Source: Streptomyces roseicoloratus
Lineage (GTDB): Bacteria; Actinomycetota; Actinomycetes; Streptomycetales; Streptomycetaceae
Direction: 5' to 3'
Assembly (NCBI RefSeq): GCF_004117935.1
Contig: NZ_SDOY01000067.1
Span: 1-36,356, forward strand
Length of the DNA stretch: 36,356 bases
Numbering within the stretch: the first letter of the stretch is position 1; each line of letters begins with the position of its first letter. The translations under genes and the position numbers were made by a program. This document shows positions 30,088 to 36,356 of this stretch, piece after piece. The notes under the pieces were generated by a model that saw nothing but the letters and a program-made list of their open reading frames with translations, searched no databases and was not told the DNA's origin.

Positions 30088-31923
30088 ATGGCAGCGACAC
30101 GGAAGAAGAACAAGGCGGGGCGGCGGATTCTCGCCGCCGGGGCGGGGCTCGCCACCGTCGGCGCGCTGGTGGCGGCGCTGCCGGCCGGCGCCGCGCAGGG
30201 CAGCGCCGAGGCCGGACACGGCAACGGCAAGGGCTGGGGCCGCATGGTCGACGTCCAGCTCCTCTCCTTCAACGACCTCCACGGCACGCTGGAGCCGGCG
30301 GCCGGCTCCTCCGGCCAGGTCACCCGGGTGAAGGAGGACGGCACCACCGAGAAGGTCGACGCGGGCGGCGTCGAGTACCTGGCCACGCACCTGCGCGAGG
30401 CCCGCAAGGGGAATCGTTACTCCATCACGGCCGCCGCCGGTGACATGATCGGCGCCTCGCCGCTGGTGTCCGGCCTCTTCCACGACGAGCCGACCGTCCA
30501 CGCGCTCAACCGCCTCGACCTCGACGTCACGTCGGTGGGCAACCACGAGTTCGACGAGGGCGCGGCCGAGCTGCGGCGCATGCAGTACGGCGGCTGTCAC
30601 CCGACCGCGGGCTGCTTCGGCGAGGAGAAGGGCTTCAAGCCCTTCCGCGGCGCGGACTTCCCGTACCTCGCGGCCAACGTGACCGTCGAGAAGACCGGCA
30701 GGCCGGTGCTCGACCCGACCTTCGTCTGGGAGAAGGACGGCGTCCGGATCGGCTTCATCGGCGTGACCCTGGAGGGCACCCCGAACGTCGTCACCGCCGA
30801 GGGCGTCAAGGGCCTGAAGTTCGGCGACGAGGTCGAGACGATCAACAAGTACACGAAGATCCTGGAGCGCAAGGGCGTCAAGTCCATCGTCGCCCTGGTC
30901 CACGAGGGCGGCATGCCGGCCTCGGGCGCGTACAACTACAACTGCGACGGGGACGGCGACGGCACCGGCGAGGGCGTGTCCGGCGCGATCGTCGACATCG
31001 CCAAGAACGTCTCGCCGCAGGTCGACGCGCTGGTCACGGGCCACACCCACCAGGCGTACGTGTGCACCATCCCCGACCCGGCGGGCAAGCCGCGCCTGGT
31101 CACCTCGGCGTCGTCGTTCGGCAAGCTGTACACCGACACCACGCTGACCTACGACCGCCGCACCAAGGACATCGTCCGCACCGCGGTCGACTCGGCCAAC
31201 CACGTCGTGACGCGTGACGTGCCGAAGGCCGGCGACATGAGCCGGCTCATCAAGGACTGGAACGAGCTCGCGGCCCCGATCGCCAACCGGCCGCAGGGCT
31301 GGATCGCCGCCGACATCAACGGCCGCGGCTCCACGGCCTTCGAGAAGCCGCTCGGCGACGTGATCGCCGACGCCCAGCTGGAGGGCCTGGCCCCCGCGGA
31401 CAAGGGCGGCGCGCAGCTCGCCTTCATGAACCCGGGCGGCATCCGCGCGGACCTCGTGTACAAGGCCTCCGGCAGCGAGGGCGACGGCGTGGTGACCTAC
31501 GGCGAGGCCTTCACGGTGCAGCCGTTCACCAACATGATGAACGTGGTCGACCTGTCCGGCGCGAACGTGATCGCCGCGCTGAAGCAGCAGGTCAGCGGCT
31601 CGAACCTGAACGCGGTGAAGATCCTCCAGGTCTCGAAGGGCCTGACCTACACGCTCGACATGACGAAGACGGGCGCGGACCGCGTCGTCGACGGCAGCAT
31701 CAAGCTGAACGGCGAGCCGATCGACCCGTCGAAGACCTACCGGGTCGCGATGAACGAGTTCCTCGCGGGCGGCGGCGACGGCTTCCCGGCCCTGGCGACC
31801 GGCACCAACAAGCTGGTCGGCGCCTCGGACCTGGACCTCTTCAACGCCTACCTGGCGGCCCACTCGTCGGCGACGGCCCCGCTCGCGGTGCCGGCGGCGA
31901 ACCGGATCACGGTCGTGCAGTAA
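30088..31923 (+). CDS. Secreted 5'-nucleotidase / metallophosphatase (UshA-like)
   Basis: This 611-aa exported enzyme has a signal peptide (KKNKAGRR basic start, hydrophobic core, cleavage near AGAAQG, about 1-37). An N-terminal calcineurin-like metallophosphatase domain shows FNDLHG, AGDMIGASP, VGNHEFDEG, LVHEGG and GHTHQAY (two-metal ligands). A C-terminal 5_nucleotid_C substrate domain (about 400-600) includes FMNPGGIRADL and MNEFLAGGGDGF. It likely dephosphorylates extracellular nucleotides to supply phosphate and nucleosides, fitting the phosphate theme nearby. A DGDGDGTGEG loop near 290 may bind calcium. No convincing PHO box is seen upstream. A very strong terminator follows. Confidence 0.95.
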   Translation: MAATRKKNKAGRRILAAGAGLATVGALVAALPAGAAQGSAEAGHGNGKGWGRMVDVQLLSFNDLHGTLEPAAGSSGQVTRVKEDGTTEKVDAGGVEYLATHLREARKGNRYSITAAAGDMIGASPLVSGLFHDEPTVHALNRLDLDVTSVGNHEFDEGAAELRRMQYGGCHPTAGCFGEEKGFKPFRGADFPYLAANVTVEKTGRPVLDPTFVWEKDGVRIGFIGVTLEGTPNVVTAEGVKGLKFGDEVETINKYTKILERKGVKSIVALVHEGGMPASGAYNYNCDGDGDGTGEGVSGAIVDIAKNVSPQVDALVTGHTHQAYVCTIPDPAGKPRLVTSASSFGKLYTDTTLTYDRRTKDIVRTAVDSANHVVTRDVPKAGDMSRLIKDWNELAAPIANRPQGWIAADINGRGSTAFEKPLGDVIADAQLEGLAPADKGGAQLAFMNPGGIRADLVYKASGSEGDGVVTYGEAFTVQPFTNMMNVVDLSGANVIAALKQQVSGSNLNAVKILQVSKGLTYTLDMTKTGADRVVDGSIKLNGEPIDPSKTYRVAMNEFLAGGGDGFPALATGTNKLVGASDLDLFNAYLAAHSSATAPLAVPAANRITVVQ

Positions 31924-31959
31924 CCGCCGTGGGGTACGTGGGGTAGCCCTCGGAGGCAG

Positions 31960-32005
31960 CCACGGGAGGGTGGTGTCCGCTTCGGCGGGCACCACCCTCC
32001 CGTGG
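31960..32005 (+). terminator. Long hairpin terminator with a TTCG tetraloop
   Basis: Perfect 16-bp arms CCACGGGAGGGTGGTG (31960-31975) and CACCACCCTCCCGTGG (31990-32005) extend through one T-G pair into CCGC-TTCG-GCGG, giving about 21 paired positions capped by the very stable UUCG tetraloop. It lies 37 nt after the nucleotidase stop. Confidence 0.93.
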
Positions 32006-32029
32006 TTCCGCACGGGTACGGAGCGCCGG

Positions 32030-32210
32030 TGGCCTCGGGCGGCCCGGGGTGGCCCCGGGTGGCCCCGGGCGGCCCGGGGCGGTCGCGGGGCCTCCCGCGC
32101 CGTGACCGCGGGGGTTGCCGGGTGGCCGGGGTGGCCGGGGTGGCCGAGTGCCCGGGGCGGTCGGGTGTCCGGGGTGTCCGGGGTGGCCGGGTGGCGCCGC
32201 CGGACCGAGT
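32030..32210. repeat. GGTGGCC/GGTGTCC-type imperfect repeats upstream of the PI-PLC gene
   Basis: This part of the 354-nt gap consists of runs such as GGGTGGCCCC (twice), GGGTGGCCGGGGTGGCC and GGGTGTCCGGGGTGTCC. The units are 10 nt or shorter and degenerate. Several frames stay open only because of the biased composition. No gene is supported here. The 60 nt before the PI-PLC start carry its promoter. Confidence 0.7.
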
Positions 32211-32264
32211 ACCCGGCGGTAACCGGTTCGTACGCGGCTATGGCAGGGTCACGTCAAGCGGTGT

Positions 32265-32270
32265 CATAGT
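32265..32270 (+). promoter_or_regulatory. -10 element of the PI-PLC gene, probably leaderless
   Basis: CATAGT ends 7 nt before the ATG at 32278, so transcription would start at or next to the start codon. There is no ribosome-binding site in between (GCGGGCC). A -35 is not clear. Confidence 0.5.
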
Positions 32271-32277
32271 GCGGGCC

Positions 32278-33138
32278 ATGGACCGACGACGCTTTCTCGC
32301 GGGTACCGCCGCTGCCGGTGCCGCCCTGCTCGTGGGCGCCCCGTCCGCCCGGGCGGCCACCGCCCTCGGCACACAGGACTGGATGGCGGCCCACGGTGAC
32401 CCCACCCCGCTCCAGAAGCTCACGATCCCCGGGACGCACGACTCCGGAGCGCGCTACGGCGGGCTGTGGACCGAGTGCCAGAACACCACCATCGCGCAGC
32501 AACTCGACAGCGGCATCCGCTTCCTGGACGTCCGGTGCCGCGTCACCGGCGGATCCTTCGCGATCCACCACGGCGCCTTCTACCAGAACATGATGTTCGG
32601 CGACGTCCTCGTCGCCTGCTGGAACTTCCTCGCCGCCCACCCCTCCGAGACCGTCCTCATGCGGGTCAAGCAGGAGTACTCGAGCGACTCCGACGCCACC
32701 TTCCGCGCCATCTTCGACGACTACCTCGACAACCGCGGCTGGCGGCCGCTCTTCCGCATCGGCGACGGCGTGCCCACCCTCGGCGAGGCCCGCGGCAAGG
32801 TGGTCCTCCTCGCCGACAACGGCGGACTGCCCGGACTGCGCTGGGCCGACGGCCGCCACTTCGACGTCCAGGACGACTACCAGGCCGAGCCGTTCGGGAA
32901 GTGGCCGAAGATCCGCGACCAGTTCCGCGAGGCCGCCGGCCGGCCCGGCCCGTTCTACGTCAACTTCGTCTCCACCGCGGCCGGCCTCCCGCCCCGCTGG
33001 AACGCCGACCGGCTCAACCCGCAGGTCCACGCGCTGCTCGACGGCGAGGGCGCCGGCTGGAAGGGCCTGGGCATCGTCCCCATGGACTACCCCAACACCC
33101 GGGCGGGCCTGGTCGAGTCACTCATCCGCCACAACTAG
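32278..33138 (+). CDS. Secreted phosphatidylinositol-specific phospholipase C X-domain protein
   Basis: This 286-aa protein has a Tat-type signal (MDRRRFLAGTAAAG, ending near ARA at 26). The PI-PLC X domain includes the first catalytic histidine in IPGTHDSG (H54, D55), RFLDVRCR (81-88) and the second histidine in FAIHHGAFY (H97/H98). Later ETVLMRVKQEYS and GKVVLLADN match the barrel strands. Bacterial enzymes of this type cleave phosphatidylinositol or GPI-like lipids without calcium. It is monocistronic, between the nucleotidase terminator and the convergent sensor kinase. The Tat route and substrate are inferred. Confidence 0.93.
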   Translation: MDRRRFLAGTAAAGAALLVGAPSARAATALGTQDWMAAHGDPTPLQKLTIPGTHDSGARYGGLWTECQNTTIAQQLDSGIRFLDVRCRVTGGSFAIHHGAFYQNMMFGDVLVACWNFLAAHPSETVLMRVKQEYSSDSDATFRAIFDDYLDNRGWRPLFRIGDGVPTLGEARGKVVLLADNGGLPGLRWADGRHFDVQDDYQAEPFGKWPKIRDQFREAAGRPGPFYVNFVSTAAGLPPRWNADRLNPQVHALLDGEGAGWKGLGIVPMDYPNTRAGLVESLIRHN

Positions 33139-33173
33139 CCGACGTGGACCGGGGGGCGGCGCCGGGGCGGCGT

Positions 33174-34637
33174 CTAGCCGACCCCCGGCCCCGACACGTC
33201 CGGGCCGGGGGTCGGCCCCGACACGTCCGGACCGACCCCCGGCCCCGACACGTCCGGCGGTGGTGTCGGGGCGCCCGGCAGGCGGACCGTCGCCACCGTG
33301 CCGCCGCCGTCCGGCGGTGCGGCGAGTTCCACCGTCCCGCCCGCACGCCCGACCGTGCGGGCCACGATCGACAGACCGAGCCCCGACCCCGGCAGGCTCC
33401 GCGCCGACGGCGAGCGCCAGAACCGCTCGAAGACGTACGGCAGTTCGTCCGCCGGAATGCCCGGACCGTGGTCCCGCACCGTCAGCTCGCCGCGCATCAG
33501 CCGCACCTCGACCGTCCCGCGCGGCGGCGAGAACTTCACCGCGTTGTCCAGGACGTTCACCAGCGCCCGCTCCAGGGCCGCCGGCTCAGCCCGTACGTAC
33601 CAGGGCGCGAGATCCGTCTCGAAGCGCAGCTCGGGACCGCGCAGCCGCGCCCGGTCGAGCGCCGAGCGCAGCACGGCGTGCAGCGCCACGACCTCCAGCG
33701 GGCCCGGCGCGGCGGCCTCCGGCCGGGACAGCTCCTGGAGGTCGCCGATCAGCGCCGCCAGCTCCGTCATCTGCGCCTTCACCGAGGCCATCAGCGCCCG
33801 CCGGTCCTCCGGCGGCAGCGCGCGGCCGGTCTCGTCGCTCCGCGCGAGCAGTTCGACGTTCGTGCGCAGCGAGGTCAGCGGCGTCCGCAGCTCGTGCCCG
33901 GCGTCCGCGATCAGCTGCGCCTGCCGGTCCCGGGAGGTCGCGAGCGCCGCCGTCATCGCGTTGAAGGAGCGCGAGAGCCGGGCGATCTCGTCCTCGCCCT
34001 CCACCGGGATCCGCACCGTCAGGTCCTCGGTCGCCGCCACGTGCTCGACCGCGCCCGTCAGCCGGTCCACCGGTGCGAGGCCCGTCCGCGCCACCCACAG
34101 CCCGGCCGCGCCCGCGCCGACCACGCCGATGCCGGACACCAGGAGCAGCACCCAGCCGAGCGTCGACATCGAGTTGTCGACCTCGGCGAGCGGACGGGCC
34201 AGCGAGACGGCCGTGCCGGGACGGTTCGGGTCGGTGTACGTGAACACGCGCATCTCCCGGCCGTTCGCGTCCTTCGTCGTGTGCAGCGTGTCGTCGAGCA
34301 GCCCGTTGGCCACCGCCACGTCCGCGCGCTGCGCCGGGACCTTCGCCTGGCCGGACGTGCAGACCGTGCCGTCGACGAGGATCAGCTGCACCGTGTACGA
34401 GGCGAGCGGCGGCGCCTGGCGGCCGGACCGGCAGCCCGCGAGCACCAGGTTCAGATACGCGTTGTCGACCTTGCTGCTGCGCAGCGTCGAGTCCAGCTCG
34501 TTCTCCAGCTGCGCCCGCGTCACGAACCAGCAGGCCAGCGACACCGCGGCCACCGCGACCGCCACCGCGAGCGCGGTCAGCAGCGCGAGCCGGGAGCGCA
34601 GCGGCCGCGAGCGGAACCACGCGAGCGGGCTCCTCAC
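33174..34637 (-). CDS. Sensor histidine kinase (MprB-like)
   Basis: This 487-aa membrane kinase has a first helix (about 17-38), an extracytoplasmic domain with two cysteines (C69 and C93), a second helix (about 162-182), and HAMP (about 184-237). HisKA contains [17 protein letters not shown]; HATPase_c has [17 protein letters not shown] (N box), DHGPGIP (G1), FERFWRS (F box) and GSGLGLSIV (G2). The C-terminus adds three 9-residue PDVSGPxxG repeats after the kinase core, encoded by 27-nt repeats that reach the stop codon. The GTG at 34637 overlaps the regulator stop as GTGA. Beside an HtrA-type protease gene, the pair resembles MprAB-type envelope-stress systems. Confidence 0.95.
   Translation of the reverse strand: MRSPLAWFRSRPLRSRLALLTALAVAVAVAAVSLACWFVTRAQLENELDSTLRSSKVDNAYLNLVLAGCRSGRQAPPLASYTVQLILVDGTVCTSGQAKVPAQRADVAVANGLLDDTLHTTKDANGREMRVFTYTDPNRPGTAVSLARPLAEVDNSMSTLGWVLLLVSGIGVVGAGAAGLWVARTGLAPVDRLTGAVEHVAATEDLTVRIPVEGEDEIARLSRSFNAMTAALATSRDRQAQLIADAGHELRTPLTSLRTNVELLARSDETGRALPPEDRRALMASVKAQMTELAALIGDLQELSRPEAAAPGPLEVVALHAVLRSALDRARLRGPELRFETDLAPWYVRAEPAALERALVNVLDNAVKFSPPRGTVEVRLMRGELTVRDHGPGIPADELPYVFERFWRSPSARSLPGSGLGLSIVARTVGRAGGTVELAAPPDGGGTVATVRLPGAPTPPPDVSGPGVGPDVSGPTPGPDVSGPGVG
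33177..33257 (-). repeat. Three 27-nt tandem repeats at the 3' end of the kinase gene
   Basis: Units 33177-33203, 33204-33230 and 33231-33257 each contain GGCCCCGACACGTCCGG or a near-identical form and encode [18 protein letters not shown] and PDVSGPGVG. The final unit abuts the TAG stop at 33174. CTAGCCGAC also occurs both here (33174-33182) and at the convergent PI-PLC stop (33136-33144). Confidence 0.92.
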
Positions 34638-35425
34638 TCCGGACCTCCGGCAGGCCCGCCGCGCAGCACGTAGCCGACGCCGCGCACCGTGTGCACGAGG
34701 CGCGGCTCGCCGCCCGCCTCCGTCTTGCGCCGCAGATACATCACGTACACGTCCAGCGAGTTCGAACTCGGCTCGAAGTCGAAGCCCCAGACCGCCTTGA
34801 GGATCTGCTCGCGGGTGAGCACCTGCCGCGGATGCGCCAGGAACATCTCCAGGAGCGTGAACTCGGTACGGGTCAGCTCCACCGCCCGCCCGCCGCGGGT
34901 CACCTCCCGGGTGGCCAGGTCCATCCGCAGGTCCTCGAAGGCGAGCACCTCGCCGACCGGACCGCCGGCGGGCGCCGCCTGGGCGGCGGCGTACGAGCTG
35001 CGCCGCAGCAGCGCCCGGATCCGGGCGAAGAGTTCGTCCAGTTCGAAGGGCTTCACGAGGTAGTCGTCGGCGCCGGCGTCGAGGCCGGTGACCCGGTCGC
35101 CGACCGTGTCCCGGGCGGTCAGCATCAGGATCGGCACGGTCGAGCCGGCGGCCCGAATGCGGCGGGCGGCCGTGAGGCCGTCCATGCGGGGCATCTGGAC
35201 GTCGAGGACGACGAGGTCGGGCGCGTACGACTCCATCTTGGCGAGCGCGTCGAGCCCGTCGACGGCGTCCTCGGTCCCGTACCCCTCGAACGCGAGGCTG
35301 CGCCGCAGCGCCTCGCGGACGGCGGGCTCGTCGTCGACGATCAGAATCCGCTCGAGGCCGTCCTCGACGTCCTTCTGCTGCCCCTGCGCTCCCTGCGCTC
35401 CCTGTGCTCCCTGCTGTCCCGTCAT
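34634..35425 (-). CDS. OmpR/PhoB-family response regulator (MprA-like)
   Basis: This 263-aa regulator has a receiver domain (about 26-140) with D31/D32, phosphoacceptor D75 ([12 protein letters not shown]), T103 and K125 (YLVKPF). A C-terminal winged helix (about 160-255) reads [26 protein letters not shown] then [19 protein letters not shown]. The N-terminus carries [12 protein letters not shown], encoded by 9-nt repeats (CTCCCTGTG-type) just after the start, outside the conserved fold. The ATG at 35425 lies 20 nt after the HtrA-like stop, so the protease gene and both signalling genes probably share a transcript. Confidence 0.95.
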   Translation of the reverse strand: MTGQQGAQGAQGAQGQQKDVEDGLERILIVDDEPAVREALRRSLAFEGYGTEDAVDGLDALAKMESYAPDLVVLDVQMPRMDGLTAARRIRAAGSTVPILMLTARDTVGDRVTGLDAGADDYLVKPFELDELFARIRALLRRSSYAAAQAAPAGGPVGEVLAFEDLRMDLATREVTRGGRAVELTRTEFTLLEMFLAHPRQVLTREQILKAVWGFDFEPSSNSLDVYVMYLRRKTEAGGEPRLVHTVRGVGYVLRGGPAGGPE

Positions 35426-35445
35426 GGGTTCAGCGTCCCATGCGT

Positions 35446-36356
35446 TCAGGCGGCACCGCCGGAGCGGAGGTCGTCCAGGTCGGCCTTGACCGTGTCGACC
35501 GGGATGGCGAATCCGAGACCGACGCTGCCGGCCGTGGAACCGTTCGCGGCACTCGGCGAATACATGGCCGAATTGATGCCGATGATCTCGCCGTTCATAT
35601 TGATCAGCGCGCCGCCGGAATTCCCGGGATTGAGGGAGGCGTCGGTCTGCAGTGCCTTGTAGGTGGTCTTCGAGGAGCCGGTGTCGCCGTTGAACTGCTG
35701 CCCGCCGAACTCGAACGGCCACCCCTGCCGCGGATCGTAAGGCGCCCCGTCCCGGCCGCCTTGGCCGTTCCCCTGCCCGTTCCCCTGCCCGTCCTCCTTG
35801 GCGACGGTCACGTCGCGGTCGAGCGCGGAGACGATGCCGCTGGTGACGGTGCCGGTGAGGCCCTCGGGCGAGCCGATGGCGACGACCTCGTCGCCGACGC
35901 GCACCTTGGAGGAGTCGCCGAGCGTCGCCGCCTTCAGGCCGGAGGCGTTCCGCAGCTTGATGAGCGCGAGGTCCTTGTCGGGGTCGGTGCCGACGACGTC
36001 GGCGGCGTACGTCTTGCCGTCCGAGGTCCGCACCGTGATCGAGGAGGCGCCGGAGATGACGTGGTTGTTGGTGACGATCTCGCCGTCGGAGGTGATGATC
36101 ACGCCCGAGCCGGTCGACTTGCCGGAGCCGGAGCTCGCGGAGATCTCCACGATCGAGGGGGAGACGGCCTGGGCGACGCCGGCGACGGTGCCCTTGCTGC
36201 TCGCGGCCACGTTGGTGCCGTTGACCGCGCCGGCGGCGGTGGCGGCGGAATCGCCGGCCGTCCACTGCTGCACGAGCGTCGCGGCCCCGCCGCCGACGGC
36301 CGCGGCGGCGATGGCGACGGCCGCCATGAGCCCGACACCGCGCCGAGCCCGCGCGC
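35446..36356 (-). CDS. HtrA/DegP-like trypsin-type serine protease, 5' end outside the window
   Basis: At least 303 residues are visible; the frame stays open past the first Met at 36327 ([10 protein letters not shown] precedes it) to the window edge, so the true start lies beyond. A hydrophobic membrane segment is followed by an extracytoplasmic S1C protease domain with the full triad: His in VTNNHVI, Asp in [11 protein letters not shown] and Ser in [22 protein letters not shown] linker is inserted before the last third. The protein ends shortly after the protease domain, with no PDZ domain. It probably degrades or processes misfolded envelope proteins. Its place upstream of the MprAB-like pair suggests a shared envelope-stress response. 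Confidence 0.94.
   Translation of the reverse strand, partial: ARARRGVGLMAAVAIAAAAVGGGAATLVQQWTAGDSAATAAGAVNGTNVAASSKGTVAGVAQAVSPSIVEISASSGSGKSTGSGVIITSDGEIVTNNHVISGASSITVRTSDGKTYAADVVGTDPDKDLALIKLRNASGLKAATLGDSSKVRVGDEVVAIGSPEGLTGTVTSGIVSALDRDVTVAKEDGQGNGQGNGQGGRDGAPYDPRQGWPFEFGGQQFNGDTGSSKTTYKALQTDASLNPGNSGGALINMNGEIIGINSAMYSPSAANGSTAGSVGLGFAIPVDTVKADLDDLRSGGAA

Overview
This is a GC-rich chromosomal segment from a streptomycete. Evidence: strong third-position GC bias, GTG/TTG starts, the 3' end of an actinobacterial 5S rRNA, a mycothiol synthase (MshD), a C-H-C type CsoR, and PhoP-type 11-nt GTTCAC direct repeats upstream of pstS. From memory and unverified, the order csoR / DUF47-pit / pstB-A-C-S / mutT-CHAD-ppk / ABC-GntR / mshD / 5'-nucleotidase / two-component system / HtrA matches the core chromosome of Streptomyces coelicolor (about SCO4130-SCO4157), so most of the window is core rather than a recent island.

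Layout. 1-109: end of an rRNA operon and its terminator. 189-2104: NarL/DesK-type two-component pair (minus strand). 2399-2971: GNAT acetyltransferase. 2961-11668: a chromosomal type IV secretion-like cluster. On the minus strand it has a VirB2-like small membrane protein, a VirB8/TcpC-like protein, a VirB6/TrbL-like protein, an SCO6880-family protein, a VirB4 ATPase and a VirD4-like protein; a two-domain wall hydrolase (SLT plus NlpC/P60) is divergent. No relaxase, transfer origin or integrase is visible. The VirD4-like protein has no Walker A and ends early. 11891-15075: PAP2 phosphatase, two very small genes (61-62 aa and 56 aa), a lipoprotein, a tandem-repeat array, and the copper repressor CsoR with a palindromic operator.

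15220-25891 is a phosphate/polyphosphate block: DUF47 plus low-affinity Pit transporter (plus strand), the high-affinity pstS-C-A-B system (minus) with a clear PHO box, and an overlapping ppk-CHAD-NUDIX gene string (minus) immediately upstream of pstS. 26350-28645: a GntR (YtrA-type)-ABC ATPase-permease operon with a 38-bp operator palindrome. 28838-29764: mshD. 30088-31923: secreted 5'-nucleotidase. 32278-33138: Tat-type secreted PI-PLC X-domain protein. 33174-36356: MprA/MprB-like two-component system beside a truncated HtrA-like membrane serine protease.

Two things stand out. The first is the T4SS-like cluster with a degenerate coupling protein and no mobilisation genes, which may be a secretion or envelope machine rather than a conjugation system. 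The second is a window-wide pattern of short imperfect tandem repeats with a different unit at each locus. They sit in intergenic gaps, run across stop codons (pstB, mshD, mprB-like), duplicate translation-start regions, and expand low-complexity insertions inside the NUDIX, CHAD and VirD4-like proteins.
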